From the NCBI GenBank assembly GCA_020080175.1, contig JAGHQL010000137.1, positions 1 through 64,000 on the forward strand: a stretch of DNA of 64,000 nt, given 5' to 3'. Shown here piece by piece: positions 55,204 through 64,000 of this stretch (positions within the stretch are counted from its first letter, which is position 1; every line of letters begins with the position of its first letter). Source of the stretch: Glutinoglossum americanum (Eukaryota > Ascomycota > Geoglossomycetes > Geoglossales > Geoglossaceae). Position numbers and translations under genes: made by a program. The notes under the pieces are model-generated. The model saw nothing but the letters and a program-made list of their open reading frames with translations. It made no database searches and had not been told where the DNA came from.

Positions 55204-55958
55204 TCAAGCCAGCGTCGGTATTAGTCTTGGAGGAGGTTCAGCTCGCGTTTCCTTCCTTCCCCCCATTTGCAATGTCACAGGGCCCTCCACCCATTCCCAC
55301 ATAATGCCAAATTGAGCCCCAAAAGGAGTGAACAACAGAGTAACGCCGTCTGCCGCTCCATTTAGCGATGAAGTGTTCCAGATCTCTCCTACGCATGCCC
55401 ATAATGGATCCTGCCGGCATGGGCACTGGATACCAAGCTGCGGTATACACAAGTCTCCGTCGTTGAAATCTCCCAAGACGCCAATCCACGCCCACCCGTT
55501 CTCCCAGTCATTGCAGTCTATATGTGCCTCAGTAAGCACGTTGATGAGCACGGCGCGAAGCGTAAAGAGCTCATCTTCCGTAGTTGAAACTTGGGGTGCT
55601 GGTTGTAATTTCTCCCATGCCATGTGGTATTGTTCCCGTATAGGGTTGTCAATAACACGGAAGAGCAGATCCACGCCCCGAGTCATAACACCAAGCGACC
55701 GCATGAGTTGCTGGCGTAGCCTGACAGCATATGCCCCATCCAAGACTCCGGAACATGTCCCACCGGCACGGTAATCCTTAGACCATATAGGACCCCATTC
55801 GGTTTGGCCTTGCTCAAACCAGGTGCCCCAGTGATATACTCCACAGTGTCCCTTCGGCGGCCGAAAATGCTTATTGCTATCCTGTTTAAGCCACCATTCA
55901 TGGTGGGCGTGGCGACAATCCAAAACGGTTGGCGGCGACTGGGATTCAGTATATTCTT
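55204..55958 (-). pseudogene. TET/JBP-like dioxygenase, truncated and frameshifted copy
   Basis: Homologous to exon 3 of the 50.0-kb gene from 'QEYTESQSPPT' onward: 'LDCRHAHHEWW', 'GAYAVRLRQQLMRSLGVM', 'LTEAHIDCNDWENGWAW' (HxD present) and 'GDFNDGDLCIPQLGIQ'. Near 55,430 the frame shifts, and the remaining core ('PVPMPAGSIMGMRRRDLEHF', then 'RRRYSVVHSF') continues in another frame. The iron- and 2OG-binding residues are thus split over two frames. The 5' part, including both upstream exons, is missing: homology stops exactly at the hairpin at 55,959. A dead copy truncated at that hairpin. Confidence 0.8.
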
Positions 55959-56056
55959 GGGAGATTTACTAGAATACCACGACTTTTCGCAAAAATTACT
56001 CACATAGTTACACAAGTAATTTTCGCGAAAAGTCGTGGTATTCTAGTAAATCTCCC
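55959..56056. mobile_element. 98-bp hairpin (foldback/MITE-like) element
   Basis: Two 42-nt arms (55,959-56,000 and 56,015-56,056), starting GGGAGATTTACTAGAATACC and ending with its complement, pair with a single mismatch around a 14-nt loop. Both flanks carry TT next to the arms. The element lies between the truncated dioxygenase copy and the stop codon of the next minus-strand frame, so it marks an insertion or rearrangement junction. Near-perfect arms imply a young element or maintained function. Confidence 0.85.
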
Positions 56057-56677
56057 TTATAATAATCTCCCTGTTCTAGACCTACCTATCTTCCGTTGAG
56101 ATCTTTTTCTACCAAACTTTCCAAGTTCTTCTGCGAGAGGCAATTCGGCCCAGATCTGTTGAGAAATTCGATCCAGATCTTCGCTCTTGCCGACCTCCCT
56201 AACTTCTCGTATCTCAATGCAAAATGTTTTCGAGAATGAAATGTTTAGTTCGATTCGTCGTGAGGAACATCGCCCCTTGGAAGTATTCGAGTTGGCGTAG
56301 AAATACAGACACCAGTTATGGCTTGATGGCAGTGAATGGTTGTCCGTATTCCGCAAATGAGGGAGCTTTAGAGCATTGCACACCCCTTGGTAATTATCCG
56401 AATTTAGGAATTGACATAGCATCCACGACGGATCAAACAGGTCCTCTTTTGAATTGAAACAAGGAACCTCTACTTCCTTCAGCTTTTCCACTGTATTTTG
56501 TGCAATAATTGAAAGACGGTCAACACCTAACGACTGGATGATATGAGACTTGTAGTTCAGTTCTATTAATGTTAGACGGTAAGGACAAAACCGACACACC
56601 AAATACGGCTCACTTGCAAAAGCACGATACATAAGAAACGCCGTCTCTCCCCAATCATCCCATAGACCGTTGACAAT
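56057..56677 (-). CDS. Hypothetical protein, unknown
   Basis: An open frame of about 267 codons runs from just downstream of a TAG at ~56,864 to the TAA at 56,057. The first ATG in it is at 56,677 ('MIVNGLWDDWGETAFLMYRA'). Earlier codons may belong to an upstream exon. The sequence is mixed helical with 'LVCRFCPYRLTLIEL' and a Lys/Arg-rich end. No family recognised. The stop codon touches the hairpin element, so the original 3' end may have been altered by its insertion. Confidence 0.45.
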   Translation of the reverse strand: MVNGLWDDWGETAFLMYRAFASEPYLVCRFCPYRLTLIELNYKSHIIQSLGVDRLSIIAQNTVEKLKEVEVPCFNSKEDLFDPSWMLCQFLNSDNYQGVCNALKLPHLRNTDNHSLPSSHNWCLYFYANSNTSKGRCSSRRIELNISFSKTFCIEIREVREVGKSEDLDRISQQIWAELPLAEELGKFGRKRSQRKIGRSRTGRLL

Positions 56678-56917
56678 CATATTCACAATTCGAGCCGCAG
56701 ACTCTTGGCGCGCGATCTGAAGGCGGTCTTCAGGAGAGTCACCACTGAGTGTTTCCGCAGGTAAGGCCGGAAGTGATGGGCTTGCTATAGTCACACAGCT
56801 AGCAAGAGACCTTGTGTACCAAGACCCCGTTCGCTGTGTTTGAGCTTGGTTTGTCAGCAACCTCTACCACTTTGTTGACACGATTGTACATACCTCTGAA
56901 ATGAAAGAGACGATGTC

Positions 56918-59770
56918 TTAGTATTTAGGCCCCTCTCTGCCTAGCAGCGCTCCCCCCGGTATCGGCCCGCGTTCCCGAATGAGTCTTGCCAAAATCTCGG
57001 GGCGTGCCGCTCTCGTTGCCCGGTTTTCTTCATGTGAGGATAACATGTTGCACCGTTTGGTTACCTCTTCCACACTCGCATTTGGGCTGATATGATCAAA
57101 GACAGAATTAAAAATCCAAGTAATCGAAGCCTAAAAAAGCTGTCAGTTCCACATCGCCCCCTGCCGGGAGACTATGATCTCACCAATTTAGGCTTTTTCA
57201 CAATGTCTATGTTCCTGTCCTTCTGACCCCATAGCAATATTCGGCCGAGAGAGGTAATAATGGCCAGATCTTTGACCTGCAACAGGTAGGTGCGGTTTCG
57301 TGGGGCGGTGCTTGGGCTACGGCATGTTGTAAAGTTCAGATCCAAAATATTCTCGTTGGTGGCTAGGTTGTACTTTTCGCCTGGTTCGATCCACTGACCG
57401 ATAAGCTCAGGGTAGTCCAAACCCGAAGGCCGGAAAAGCAAGCCGGTGACCTGGCCATGTTCCCGATATTCTGCTCCTGCTGACGCAACAGATGCTTGGA
57501 CACTATCATAGTGCTTGTTCAACGTAATCTGAGACCCAAACTCGCCATGAATACCAACCCGAACAGTATAACCCCCCCCCGGAATTGGTGAAAGAAGTGT
57601 CCTCTAGAGTGGGGTCAAGCGAACTGGGTCCGCAGAATATACCCGTGTCGGTGAAGAATCCAAGGCATGCCAAGCTCTTGTTTGGGCCCTACGCCTGGCT
57701 ATTAAAATCTGTATTATTCCGTAATGTGATGGTGCGGCATGCATACCGCAAAACAGCCACAGAAGCCCACGATATTCCCACGATGTGTCGCAGTATACTT
57801 GAGACTAACCCCTTCCAGATTCGGCTCTGGAAACCCTGGGGACTTCCTAGGAAAGATACAGGTCCTTTGTAGATTAGTTGTCAACTATATGGTTAGTAGT
57901 ATTGTATATCTGTTTAAAGCGTAGGAGAGTATATTACCTTCAGCTTGTTCACGACCGACCCAACTTGGCAGGTTTCCACAATGGTTATAGATTCTCCAAT
58001 CCCGTTCAGAAAGAAACTCAAGGTTACTCCCTTACACGTTCCCCATATTTTGCTTTCACCATTGGCATAATCAAAGCGCATGCCTGTTATCCCAACGGAA
58101 GGGCCTTTTGTAAAGATTGTGATAATTAGTAACCTGGGCTTCCCAAACATGATATGTGATACAGGAGCGAAATGTTGCTGGTACGATTGAAGTGTAGCCA
58201 TGTCACTGTCAGTAATAAAGGGGATCGCTGAAGGTAGCCCCTTGCTCCAACAAAGACTCATGAAGTCCAAGCTATGCTCGATGGCAAATGACGCAGAAAT
58301 GCTCACAATTCTCATACCCTGTAGCATGGTTATCGATTATTAATTGCAAGGGATTCGGTCCAGGGGGAAACTTACGTCGAGACCTACCATGAGACCGCGC
58401 AGATGCCGTAACGGGATCTGGGTGAAAACGTAGTCACCGGTCATCGGTAACCCCGCACCTTGGCGTAGAGGTCTGGCTTCCAGCGTTATAGCTTCAAACC
58501 CCTCACTGCTAAATAGCATCTGCATTGAGAGATCGGTCTGCGACTTGCCATTACAGCCCATCCACGAATCTTTCCTATCATCCACATAGCCAAGACAAAT
58601 GGGATTGCCATTGTCAAACACAAATCGCACTCCCGATATGAATCTTCGGTCTCCAATCGCAATGGAAGTAACTTCCAAGTCACATAGTTGGAACATTAGG
58701 CTAGAATCGAAAGACACTGCCCTATGTGTGAGCTCTCGACACCCTGGCCCCGAGAACTTCATAGGAGGAACACATGTGACTCTGCGCGACCTCTCCAGAG
58801 AGGTCTAGCGTTGGAGAGCCAAGTGCTATCCGGCTCTTGACCATTGAGACGAGTTCAACCAAGTACCCGGCAAGATGCCAAATTCTTTTCCGGTTCATAA
58901 GGTTTTTATGCTTTGGGCCGCTCTTGCACTGCTCCCTTATGAAAACGTACCAATTTTCCCACTTGCAGGTCTCCGGACGGCAGAGAGACCTCGCAAAGCC
59001 CAGCTCATTTCGCGGCCAGAACCTAGATTTCCAGAATTCCATTGGAAGCTTCGTCAGGGTTATCTTCCTGGACGACAATCGCAGATTTAAGATATCGGCC
59101 GATGACAAATGGAGTAGAATCTCAGATGTGAGCTCATACGGAAGGATCCAAAATGGGTCGTGGGCCTGGAGGGCCCTTGTTCCGAAATCTAGAGCCTTCG
59201 GGGCAGAGTCGATTGCCGATTGCTTTCTAGCTTCGTTCTCATTCCAGAGGTCTTCAGAGGAAAGTCGAGGATCGGCCATTAGGGGGGAGCCCATATCCGT
59301 ATTAAGCCATCGATAGCCTTGAAAAGGACCAGCCCCACCATATTCATGACCCCAGCTGAGCGCACCATTGTTATACCACATACTGTTTAGAACAGTGAAT
59401 AAATCGTTGAAATCCCCTTCCATGGATATTCTCCCAGAATAATCATTGTACAGCTCCCAACAGATGGCGTGGAACGGAAAACAGGAATCTTCTTCATCTT
59501 GTTGGCTACTCTTGAATTCAAAATGCTGTTGTATGCCTTCAATTGGGAAATTGAAGGGATAAGCACAACTATCCACGAACCTGACTTCTGTCAGAACAAT
59601 ACATCGATCGATTTTGGAAACTAAGAGCATCGTTAGTTAGATGCATGTTTGAAATGCTTGAGCTTTCACTTACTTGCACGAACAGCTTTACACCAGAGAG
59701 GAAAGTCTTTGCTGTTTAATGGAGCAAGAATAACCCCACAAATGGAGCAATAGAAATGGCGAGGACCCAT
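56918..59770 (-). CDS. F-box protein with long C-terminal region (DUF7600-like)
   Basis: Start ATG 59,770: 'MGPRHFYCSICGVILAPLN' with a Cys pair, then a 53-nt intron (59,673-59,621) and 'ISKIDRCIVLTEVRFVDS'. The F-box lies around 59,130-59,020: 'DPFWILPYELTSEILLHLS' then 'SADILNLRLSSR' and 'LPMEFWKSRFW'. Downstream exons give beta-rich sequence: 'IAIGDRRFISGVRFVFDNG', 'GITGMRFDYANGESKIWG', 'GGGYTVRVGIHGEFGSQI', and 'IITSLGRILLWGQKD'. This resembles the F-box plus DUF7600 architecture of ascomycetes. The last exon ends 'GALLGREGPKY' at 56,918. SCF-type ubiquitin ligase receptor by inference. At least five introns; the joins near 58,740 and 57,600-57,900 are not fully resolved. No certain break seen. 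Confidence 0.75.
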
Positions 59771-60466
59771 CAGCTTATCACTCTAGTGTATTGCTGTTAT
59801 GCACTATGTAAAATCTGGGAAGGGAGGTAAAGTGTGCTACCGGATTAATGAGAACGGTGATAGAAGAAACGAACAGTTGCAAAGGGCCCTGTGATCGCTA
59901 ATAAGTAGTTGACTCGTTCAAACTTACTACTAGAGGAACTAGTTGAAACCCCAACTCGCAGTATTACCCAGCCACCTAACCCCAAGAACGGTTATCGCCG
60001 CCGAACCTACCTAATTCGCCGTCTATAAATTCCGCTTCCAATTACCCAAGTGAGATATCATTACGACCGCTCGCTCGTAGCGTCCCAGCCCGTAATCGTG
60101 GGCTATGGGGATCGTTGAGGTTGGGATGTCGTCGTCGCCGTTCTCGCGCTATGGCGAGATCGGTGTGCCGGCTGGCAGCCGGAGACGATCTTGGAAGGTG
60201 GTGCCGGCTAGTTGAGCCGCATTTCGAGCCGCACCGTAGGGCTGCCCTTATTTCTATTATTAAGACTGGCTTCTAAGTTGGCTTAAATTTTCTCTATGTG
60301 CATGCAACATCCGGAGTGCCGACACTCCAGACATGCCAGCCATAAACCCTGTTGAATGGTAACGGTGAGGCGGTACCAAGCGCCACAATGCTATCAGGCA
60401 TTACGAAGCCTCAGCTGGCATCACCGCGGCCTCAGCTGGCGATGGGCCGGAGGCCCACCATGGCCA
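59771..60466. other. Intergenic, no gene
   Basis: Promoter side of the F-box gene, then a GC-rich stretch at about 60,060-60,250 and short palindromes such as GGGCCGGAGGCCC near 60,442. No coding. Confidence 0.45.
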
Positions 60467-60841
60467 TTACAGGCATTTAAGCCGGTCGGAACTCCGTGTA
60501 ATTAATTCTATGATACACTCGGAAGCAATACTACTATTCTGCCCATCATTCTCCTCCGCTGTGTGCTCAGAAACCAACATATATTTATCGACATTAATAT
60601 CTAGGTGAGCAAAACCAGTACTTTCACCCTCAACCTGATACTTGACGTAGTAGGATAGTGCATCAATCATTGCAATCGCATTTTCCATTTTCTGGGAGCA
60701 GCTTCCAGAAGGAGCAAACACCGGCCTGTTTCCAGGCAGTCGGATGAGAACATCGAGTTCGGAGAGTCGAACTCGACTGCTTGGGAGGTTTGCAATACAA
60801 TGAGGACCGCGGATAGTGTAAATAGAGTAAATAGAATGCAA
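60467..60841 (-). CDS. Hypothetical fragment, unknown
   Basis: A minus-strand open frame without ATG, with 'RLSELDVLIRLPGNRPVF' and 'KMENAIAMIDALSYYVKYQ'. Composition is coding-like but there is no start, family or splice partner. A possible terminal exon or relic. Confidence 0.3.
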   Translation of the reverse strand: MHSIYSIYTIRGPHCIANLPSSRVRLSELDVLIRLPGNRPVFAPSGSCSQKMENAIAMIDALSYYVKYQVEGESTGFAHLDINVDKYMLVSEHTAEENDGQNSSIASECIIELITRSSDRLKCL

Positions 60842-61524
60842 AACTATTTACATATTCTCTACAGCATCCTTTTGCAATTGATCTTCAAGTAAATCTGCAT
60901 CATTCTGGCTGTATGTATACCTCTTGAATGTGACTGCTGCTTTCTTTTGAATACTCTATACCTTCTGAGCTACTTTTACTCTTGTTTATACTCTTGTCAT
61001 TACCTTCTGCTAATGCTCAGAAGCCTCTCTATCAGTAAGTACTTACTTTCTAGTACTTTTTTTCTGTTTTCTTATTTGTAAGCTCAAATTAAAAAGTAAA
61101 AAAGAGAGAAGCTTAGAAGAAATTTTCTTATCTATTGCTTTCAAAGTATGAATCTTAACTAGTATCTGATTATTATTATTTACTATTTACTTTATAAAAT
61201 GTTTTAACTACTTTAGAAGTAACTATGATTGATGTTTAAGTAAATATTAAATTAACTCTATTATAATATCTTTACTCTTATTATGAAAATTACTTACCCA
61301 ATACTCTTAAAGGTCTATAACTATATTATAATACCCTATAACCTATCTACTATTAAAAACAGAACTTCTAAAGAGCCATCAGCATAAGTAGACCAAGGAT
61401 ATTGGTAGGGGAAAACCTTTTAAAACAGATTTTTCACAAGATAGAATAATGACTCTGGCTGAAAAGGATAAGTTTGGCAACAAAAAGAAAGTGTGGTCTT
61501 ACAAAGATGCAGATGACTTTATGG
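60811..61524. other. CpG-free AT-rich block
   Basis: No CG dinucleotide occurs over about 710 bases, and A+T is very high, most extreme at 61,060-61,380. This is the footprint expected from long-term cytosine methylation and deamination, or RIP-like mutation. It includes the first part of the interrupted gene at 61.4-62.4 kb. Confidence 0.8.
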
Positions 61525-62386
61525 ACGTCTTGTGGTTTGCTATAGCACCCCTTCTGTAAGGAACCCACGCCGCCGGACGCGGGTGGGCGATGGCAGTGTG
61601 ACGACGTCGGACCGCTAGAAGGCCAACGTACGCTCCGGCCGATATCTTGACGTCCCGTCTACGGCTACAGTGGGTCGGCGGCAGTACGTTGGCTGTCCGA
61701 CAGCTATGCGCTACGTGTGCGGACCGGTAGCAGGAGGAATAGTCTTGATTGTGGAACCAGCTAGTAAGCTGGTCGATGAACTGATCGCTGCCCTCCTACT
61801 GAGCGCAGCGAGAAGACCTAATAGACCGGGAGCCCACTGGGGCTTACCCGGTGCTCGCGGTCACCTGACCGCCACCCCGCCGGAAGTCCGGCGGAGTACC
61901 GCTGTTACACCTTCACACAACAACAGAGGGTAAGGGACGTAAGGATCCTGAGACACTTGCTTGTGTGCTATTTATTGATGAGGTAGACCTACTCTCAAGA
62001 TCAGATCTTAATAATATTATCGGAAAGAAGAGCACAGAGGTTCGTATTGGAAAATACTGTAAAGAGATGGACCTCACACCACCATGGGAAGTCCAGTCGG
62101 ATATAATCCGCGTACCACGGGGAGGAAATATTAATAGGGGTGAAAGCAAGTTGACTGAAAGGCTGGTCGCTCTGGAAAACAAGATTTCGGGATTCGACAC
62201 TTCGAAGCCTGGAGAAACCTCATTGCGAGACATACTTGCTAAGTTGGAAAACAGAATGGCTTCTGTGGAGCAAAAGTTGTCAAAGGTTGACGAGATTGAG
62301 AAAGCATCCATAGGGCTAGCAACCCTAGTGGATGTTCTCTGTGAGAAAGTTGGGTTGGTTCAAACTTCTGCTGCTGGCAAGAAGTA
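61393..62386 (+). pseudogene. Unknown gene interrupted by a solo LTR
   Basis: Left part: 'GKPFKTDFSQDRIMTLAEKD' through 'DADDFMDVLWFAIAPL'. The LTR at 61,555-61,909 is inserted there. Right part, in the same frame: 'GRKDPETLACVLFIDEVDLL' and on to a coiled-coil end ('LAKLENRMASVEQKLSKVDE') with a stop at 62,386. Coding composition is good on both sides, and frame continuity suggests the insertion broke a gene that was open at the time. No family recognised. The 5' end upstream of ~61,390 was not found. Confidence 0.55.
61555..61909. mobile_element. Solo LTR, probably Ty3/Gypsy- or Copia-type
   Basis: A 355-bp non-coding element with TG...CA termini (TGTAAGG ... TGTTACA) and a 5-bp target-site duplication CCTTC on both sides (61,550-61,554 and 61,910-61,914). 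It is GC-rich, unlike its AT-rich, CpG-poor host site. No internal retroelement genes are present, so it is a fossil left by recombination between the two LTRs. An intact duplication and retained CpGs suggest a fairly young insertion. Family level is uncertain. Confidence 0.8.
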
Positions 62387-62480
62387 GAATTTTTCTTTTT
62401 TAGCAGTACTCCCTATGCTTGAGTGGAACGTTTTTGTTTTTGATTTACTACTTATTCCGCGTTGTCGGCTAGTTCCGATA

Positions 62481-62670
62481 ACGTATTCCACAAACGAGCG
62501 GCCCACACAAGCGAGCGGCCCACTTTGTATCATCACACCAAAATTTATATGCAAAGATACCTCTTCCGTATAAGGAAAGTCGTAGCAGAAGTATCTTTAC
62601 ATACAAATTTTGGTGTGGTGGTACAGAGTGGGCCGCTCGCTTGTGTGGGCCGCTCGTTTGTGGAATACGT
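62481..62670. mobile_element. 190-bp MITE with ~80-bp terminal inverted repeats and TA flanks
   Basis: Left arm ACGTATTCCACAAACGAGCG ... and right arm ... CGCTCGTTTGTGGAATACGT are near-perfect complements over ~80 bp. Each arm holds a doubled GCGAGCGGCCCAC-like subrepeat. TA dinucleotides flank both ends (62,479-62,480 and 62,671-62,672), fitting a Tc1/mariner-type target duplication. Non-autonomous; no coding capacity. Confidence 0.88.
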
Positions 62671-63162
62671 TATTGCAATAATTGTTTTGTAGTTGCTCTT
62701 GAGGTTCGTGAGGCGAGGCAGGCCTTAAGCGTAGCCTCGTGCCTGCGCGCAACCACAGTTTCATAAAATAAACATTATCATGTGCTCGTTTTACACTATG
62801 GAGTGACCGGCTGTATGCAAGACATGCAATCATCCAACCACCATTGTTCAATTCTTTGTGAGGTCTGACGGCAAGGACGCTAAGGTACTGCTATCAGAGG
62901 CACTCTGTGACAAGTATCCTCCGATTACTGTCATTCTTTCGCCCTAGCGCTAAGGGACCAGGGTTCCTTACTCCTATACATCGCGTTCGGAAACACGGCG
63001 AGCACAAATGAAACAGACGTTGATCTGGCAGCCAGGCACGGGCACATTGCGCGGCCATCTGTCCTTCGGTCTCACGGGCATAGGCGCGGAGATCCTGGAT
63101 TGGTTTGACAGAGATACCCGAGTTGAATTTGTGGGCTTCGTTTGGTGCTCCTTCGTGATAGG
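62671..63162. other. Intergenic leading into a duplicated dioxygenase locus
   Basis: From about 62,955 onward the sequence aligns (inverted) with 52,140-51,930 upstream of the 50-kb dioxygenase. It may contain a shared 5' exon or promoter. Confidence 0.5.
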
Positions 63163-64000
63163 ATGGTTAAGGCTGGCCGTGCAGCGGCGCGAGATCCAAG
63201 GGCTCCACGGGCTGACTACCAGGCTGTCCAGGGCCTCGATGATCCACCACAATTACTTGGGCATCTGGGCTCTGCAGTGACGAGAACGGTTGGGTCATTC
63301 ACATATGGCCTACGAGAAGCGTTTCGATCCCCGGCCTCATGGTAAGTGCCTCTTATTATTGTATATGGCATTGCTGATGTGAACCGGGCCCCCTAGGTGG
63401 CGAAGCATCAATCCGCTTGGGCAACCTGAGAGGGACACTGTCAGCAAGCGACTGCCCATTTTAGAGCTACCGCTTCGCATCGACCGCTTTCCGTGGCTCG
63501 ATCTGGATGATCCGACTACCTTCCACCAGAGCCCTAGCCAGGTCTACATACTACAGAGCATTGCAGATGCAAGAGAAAGTGGCCTGCGTATCGACGACTT
63601 TGACAAGGCGCGTTATACTATCTACTCTGATACGTATGACGAACGATACATCAAGAAAGGACGAAAGGATATCTTCTTTGATGCTCAGGAATATCTGGAG
63701 GGTTATGGGTGGGAAGATACAGTTGGTAACCTCGAATCATATTTCATGATCAGCACTAACCACTATAGGTTTATGAGGATAGTTTGAATGACGCCCATGC
63801 AACAGATGGCTCGAGTCTCGGCAACATCGTGATCACACCTGAGTCCCCCGCTCAGAAATGCCTCAACCGGTCAAAAAGAAATGATATACCGAAAAAGCTT
63901 ACCTATGACGAATGGATTGCGCGTGAGAGGGCGTTCCATGACAGCCTTTGGGCCGTAAGCAGATTTTACGAACCGATACCGCCGGACACCATCTTCATAG
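63163..64000 (+). CDS. TET/JBP-like dioxygenase, long form (copy 2), 5' part, runs off window
   Basis: Inverted paralogue of the 50.0-51.9 kb gene with the same exon plan: exon 1 63,163-63,341, exon 2 63,397-63,721, exon 3 from 63,769 to beyond the window. Junction phases match (TCA-TG/G-TGG; ACA/GTT), and so does the unusual GTTGGT donor of intron 2. Protein parallels: 'MVKAGRAAARDPRAPRADYQ', 'WRSINPLGQPERDTVSKRLP', 'RIDDFDKARYTIYSDTYDE', 'KKLTYDEWIARERAFHD', 'YEPIPPDTIFI'. The frame is open to the window end. The catalytic core is outside, so activity cannot be judged. Confidence 0.75.

Noticed and set aside
57585-57872. Plus-strand 95-codon frame within the F-box gene region
   Set aside because: Opposite-strand shadow. 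The minus strand there has exon-like sequence continuous with the flanking F-box gene exons.
61670-61933. 88-codon frame at 61.7-61.9 kb
   Set aside because: It lies almost entirely inside the solo LTR and crosses its boundary. LTRs are non-coding.
62360-62851. Frames in and around 62.4-62.85 kb
   Set aside because: They read through the arms of the MITE, which explains why the same peptide appears on both strands.

Overview
The window looks like nuclear DNA of a filamentous ascomycete (Pezizomycotina; a repeat-rich Pezizomycete such as a truffle or morel relative would fit, but that is inference). The genes carry short introns of about 50-80 nt with GTRNGT donors, CTAAC-type branch points and YAG acceptors. 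The protein families are also fungal: a mitochondrial bL34 precursor, a NACHT/ankyrin NLR, TPR-CHAT, CorA-like and F-box proteins, and a DUF3435-type tyrosine recombinase.

Layout. 0-10 kb is mostly ordinary host sequence: an MFS permease (921-2768, -), a large F-box protein (3769-6465, +), mitochondrial ribosomal protein bL34m (7493-7966, -), an NLR relic near 8.8 kb and a Cys-rich membrane protein (9093-9919, -). 12-25 kb holds a RAD5/HLTF-like SNF2 ATPase-RING protein head to head with an NLR (DUF7708-type, NACHT, C2H2, ankyrin), then an APH-type kinase-like protein and a small coiled-coil protein. 26.5-33 kb is a decayed, repeat-filled zone: a broken DUF3435 recombinase with its zinc-finger tail, several unrelated minisatellite arrays and a MADS-type relic. 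32.6-49.6 kb is bracketed by two inverted copies of a ~0.6 kb repeat whose ~190 bp cores look identical by eye. Inside lie a 1691-residue TPR-CHAT protein, an intact TET/JBP-like dioxygenase gene, a DUF7924/nuclease-like fragment, a nucleoside-phosphorylase fusion and a CorA-like membrane protein. 50-64 kb holds two more long TET/JBP-like genes in opposite orientation (one running off the window end), a truncated frameshifted third, an F-box gene with a long C-terminal region, a small coiled-coil gene, a 98 bp hairpin element, a TA-flanked MITE, a solo LTR and a ~710 bp CpG-free block.

How it may fit together. Five loci of one 2-oxoglutarate dioxygenase family (10.9, 40.8, 50.0, 55.2 and 63.2 kb) share the pattern HxD...H-x8-R where it can be seen. 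They sit among NLR-type and CHAT/phosphorylase genes, mobile-element relics and CpG-depleted DNA. The most interesting reading is an accessory, possibly mobile island of immune-type (NLR, TPR-CHAT, phosphorylase) and DNA-modification-type (TET/JBP-like) genes, next to a dead Starship-type recombinase. The gene content is seen directly; the functional linkage is inference.
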